Positions 36,194 to 36,401 of a stretch of DNA of 36,401 bases are shown one piece after another. The notes under the pieces are model-generated. The model had not been told where the DNA came from, ran no database searches, and was given only the letters and a program-made list of their open reading frames with translations. Position numbers and translations under genes: made by a program. This stretch comes from Opitutaceae bacterium. Lineage in GTDB: Bacteria; Verrucomicrobiota; Verrucomicrobiia; Opitutales; Opitutaceae. How positions within the stretch are numbered: position 1 is the stretch's first letter; each line of letters begins with the position of its first letter. The DNA is taken from the NCBI GenBank assembly GCA_031263125.1, contig JAISGL010000180.1, forward strand, positions 1 to 36,401, given 5' to 3'.

Positions 36194-36283
36194 ATGAATA
36201 TTCCTCGATTCGTTTTACAAGCCGGCATATGCCTTTTTACGACGCTTGCATTTCATCACGCTGGCAGACAGCTGAAGGGGTAG
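36194..36283 (+). pseudogene. Possible truncated gene start (signal peptide only)
   Basis: GGAGAACTCCTGCA-ATG, then MNIPRFVLQAGICLFTTLAFHHAGRQLKG*; the frame runs into a 16-bp direct repeat and stops. Confidence 0.35.
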
Positions 36284-36297
36284 ACAGCTGAAGGGGT
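36266..36297. repeat. 16-bp direct repeat x2 (AGACAGCTGAAGGGGT)
   Basis: AGACAGCTGAAGGGGT AGACAGCTGAAGGGGT followed by CAGGACGTTTTTTG. Confidence 0.9.
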
Positions 36298-36401
36298 CAG
36301 GACGTTTTTTGCCACTTTTCCTCATATGCGCTCGCCTTTTCACCATTTTTCCATTGCTGTTCACCAAATCGTTTGTTCACCTAGTTGCATGAATCTACGT
36401 C

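Overview
High-GC bacterial chromosome segment. Codon usage, protein families and repeat content suggest Opitutaceae/Verrucomicrobiota, but this is inference. Left part (0-11.4 kb): prepilin-like protein, XylR/AraC-type regulator, DUF167/YggU protein, DUF4097-like beta-repeat protein, heparinase II/III-like lyase, carB and a short AMP nucleosidase. These genes are separated by short palindromic intergenic repeats, several bounded by an AACTGATRTTAC(GCG) terminal inverted repeat. Centre and right (12.3-35.8 kb): an accessory locus with an AraC regulator divergent from a colinear run. The run is a secreted FAD-dependent oxidoreductase, two giant paralogous autotransporters (2201 and about 2053 aa), a TonB-dependent receptor, an ACS-type MFS transporter, a cytoplasmic FAD-dependent oxidoreductase and a secreted DNRLRE/metallophosphoesterase-like protein. 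I regard this locus as the best candidate for an undescribed surface/uptake/oxidation system. Second most interesting are the composite TIR-bounded palindromic elements placed at gene 3' ends, including one that ends within the carB stop codon and appears to separate carB from its terminator. All functions are assigned by reading protein sequences; no searches were run.
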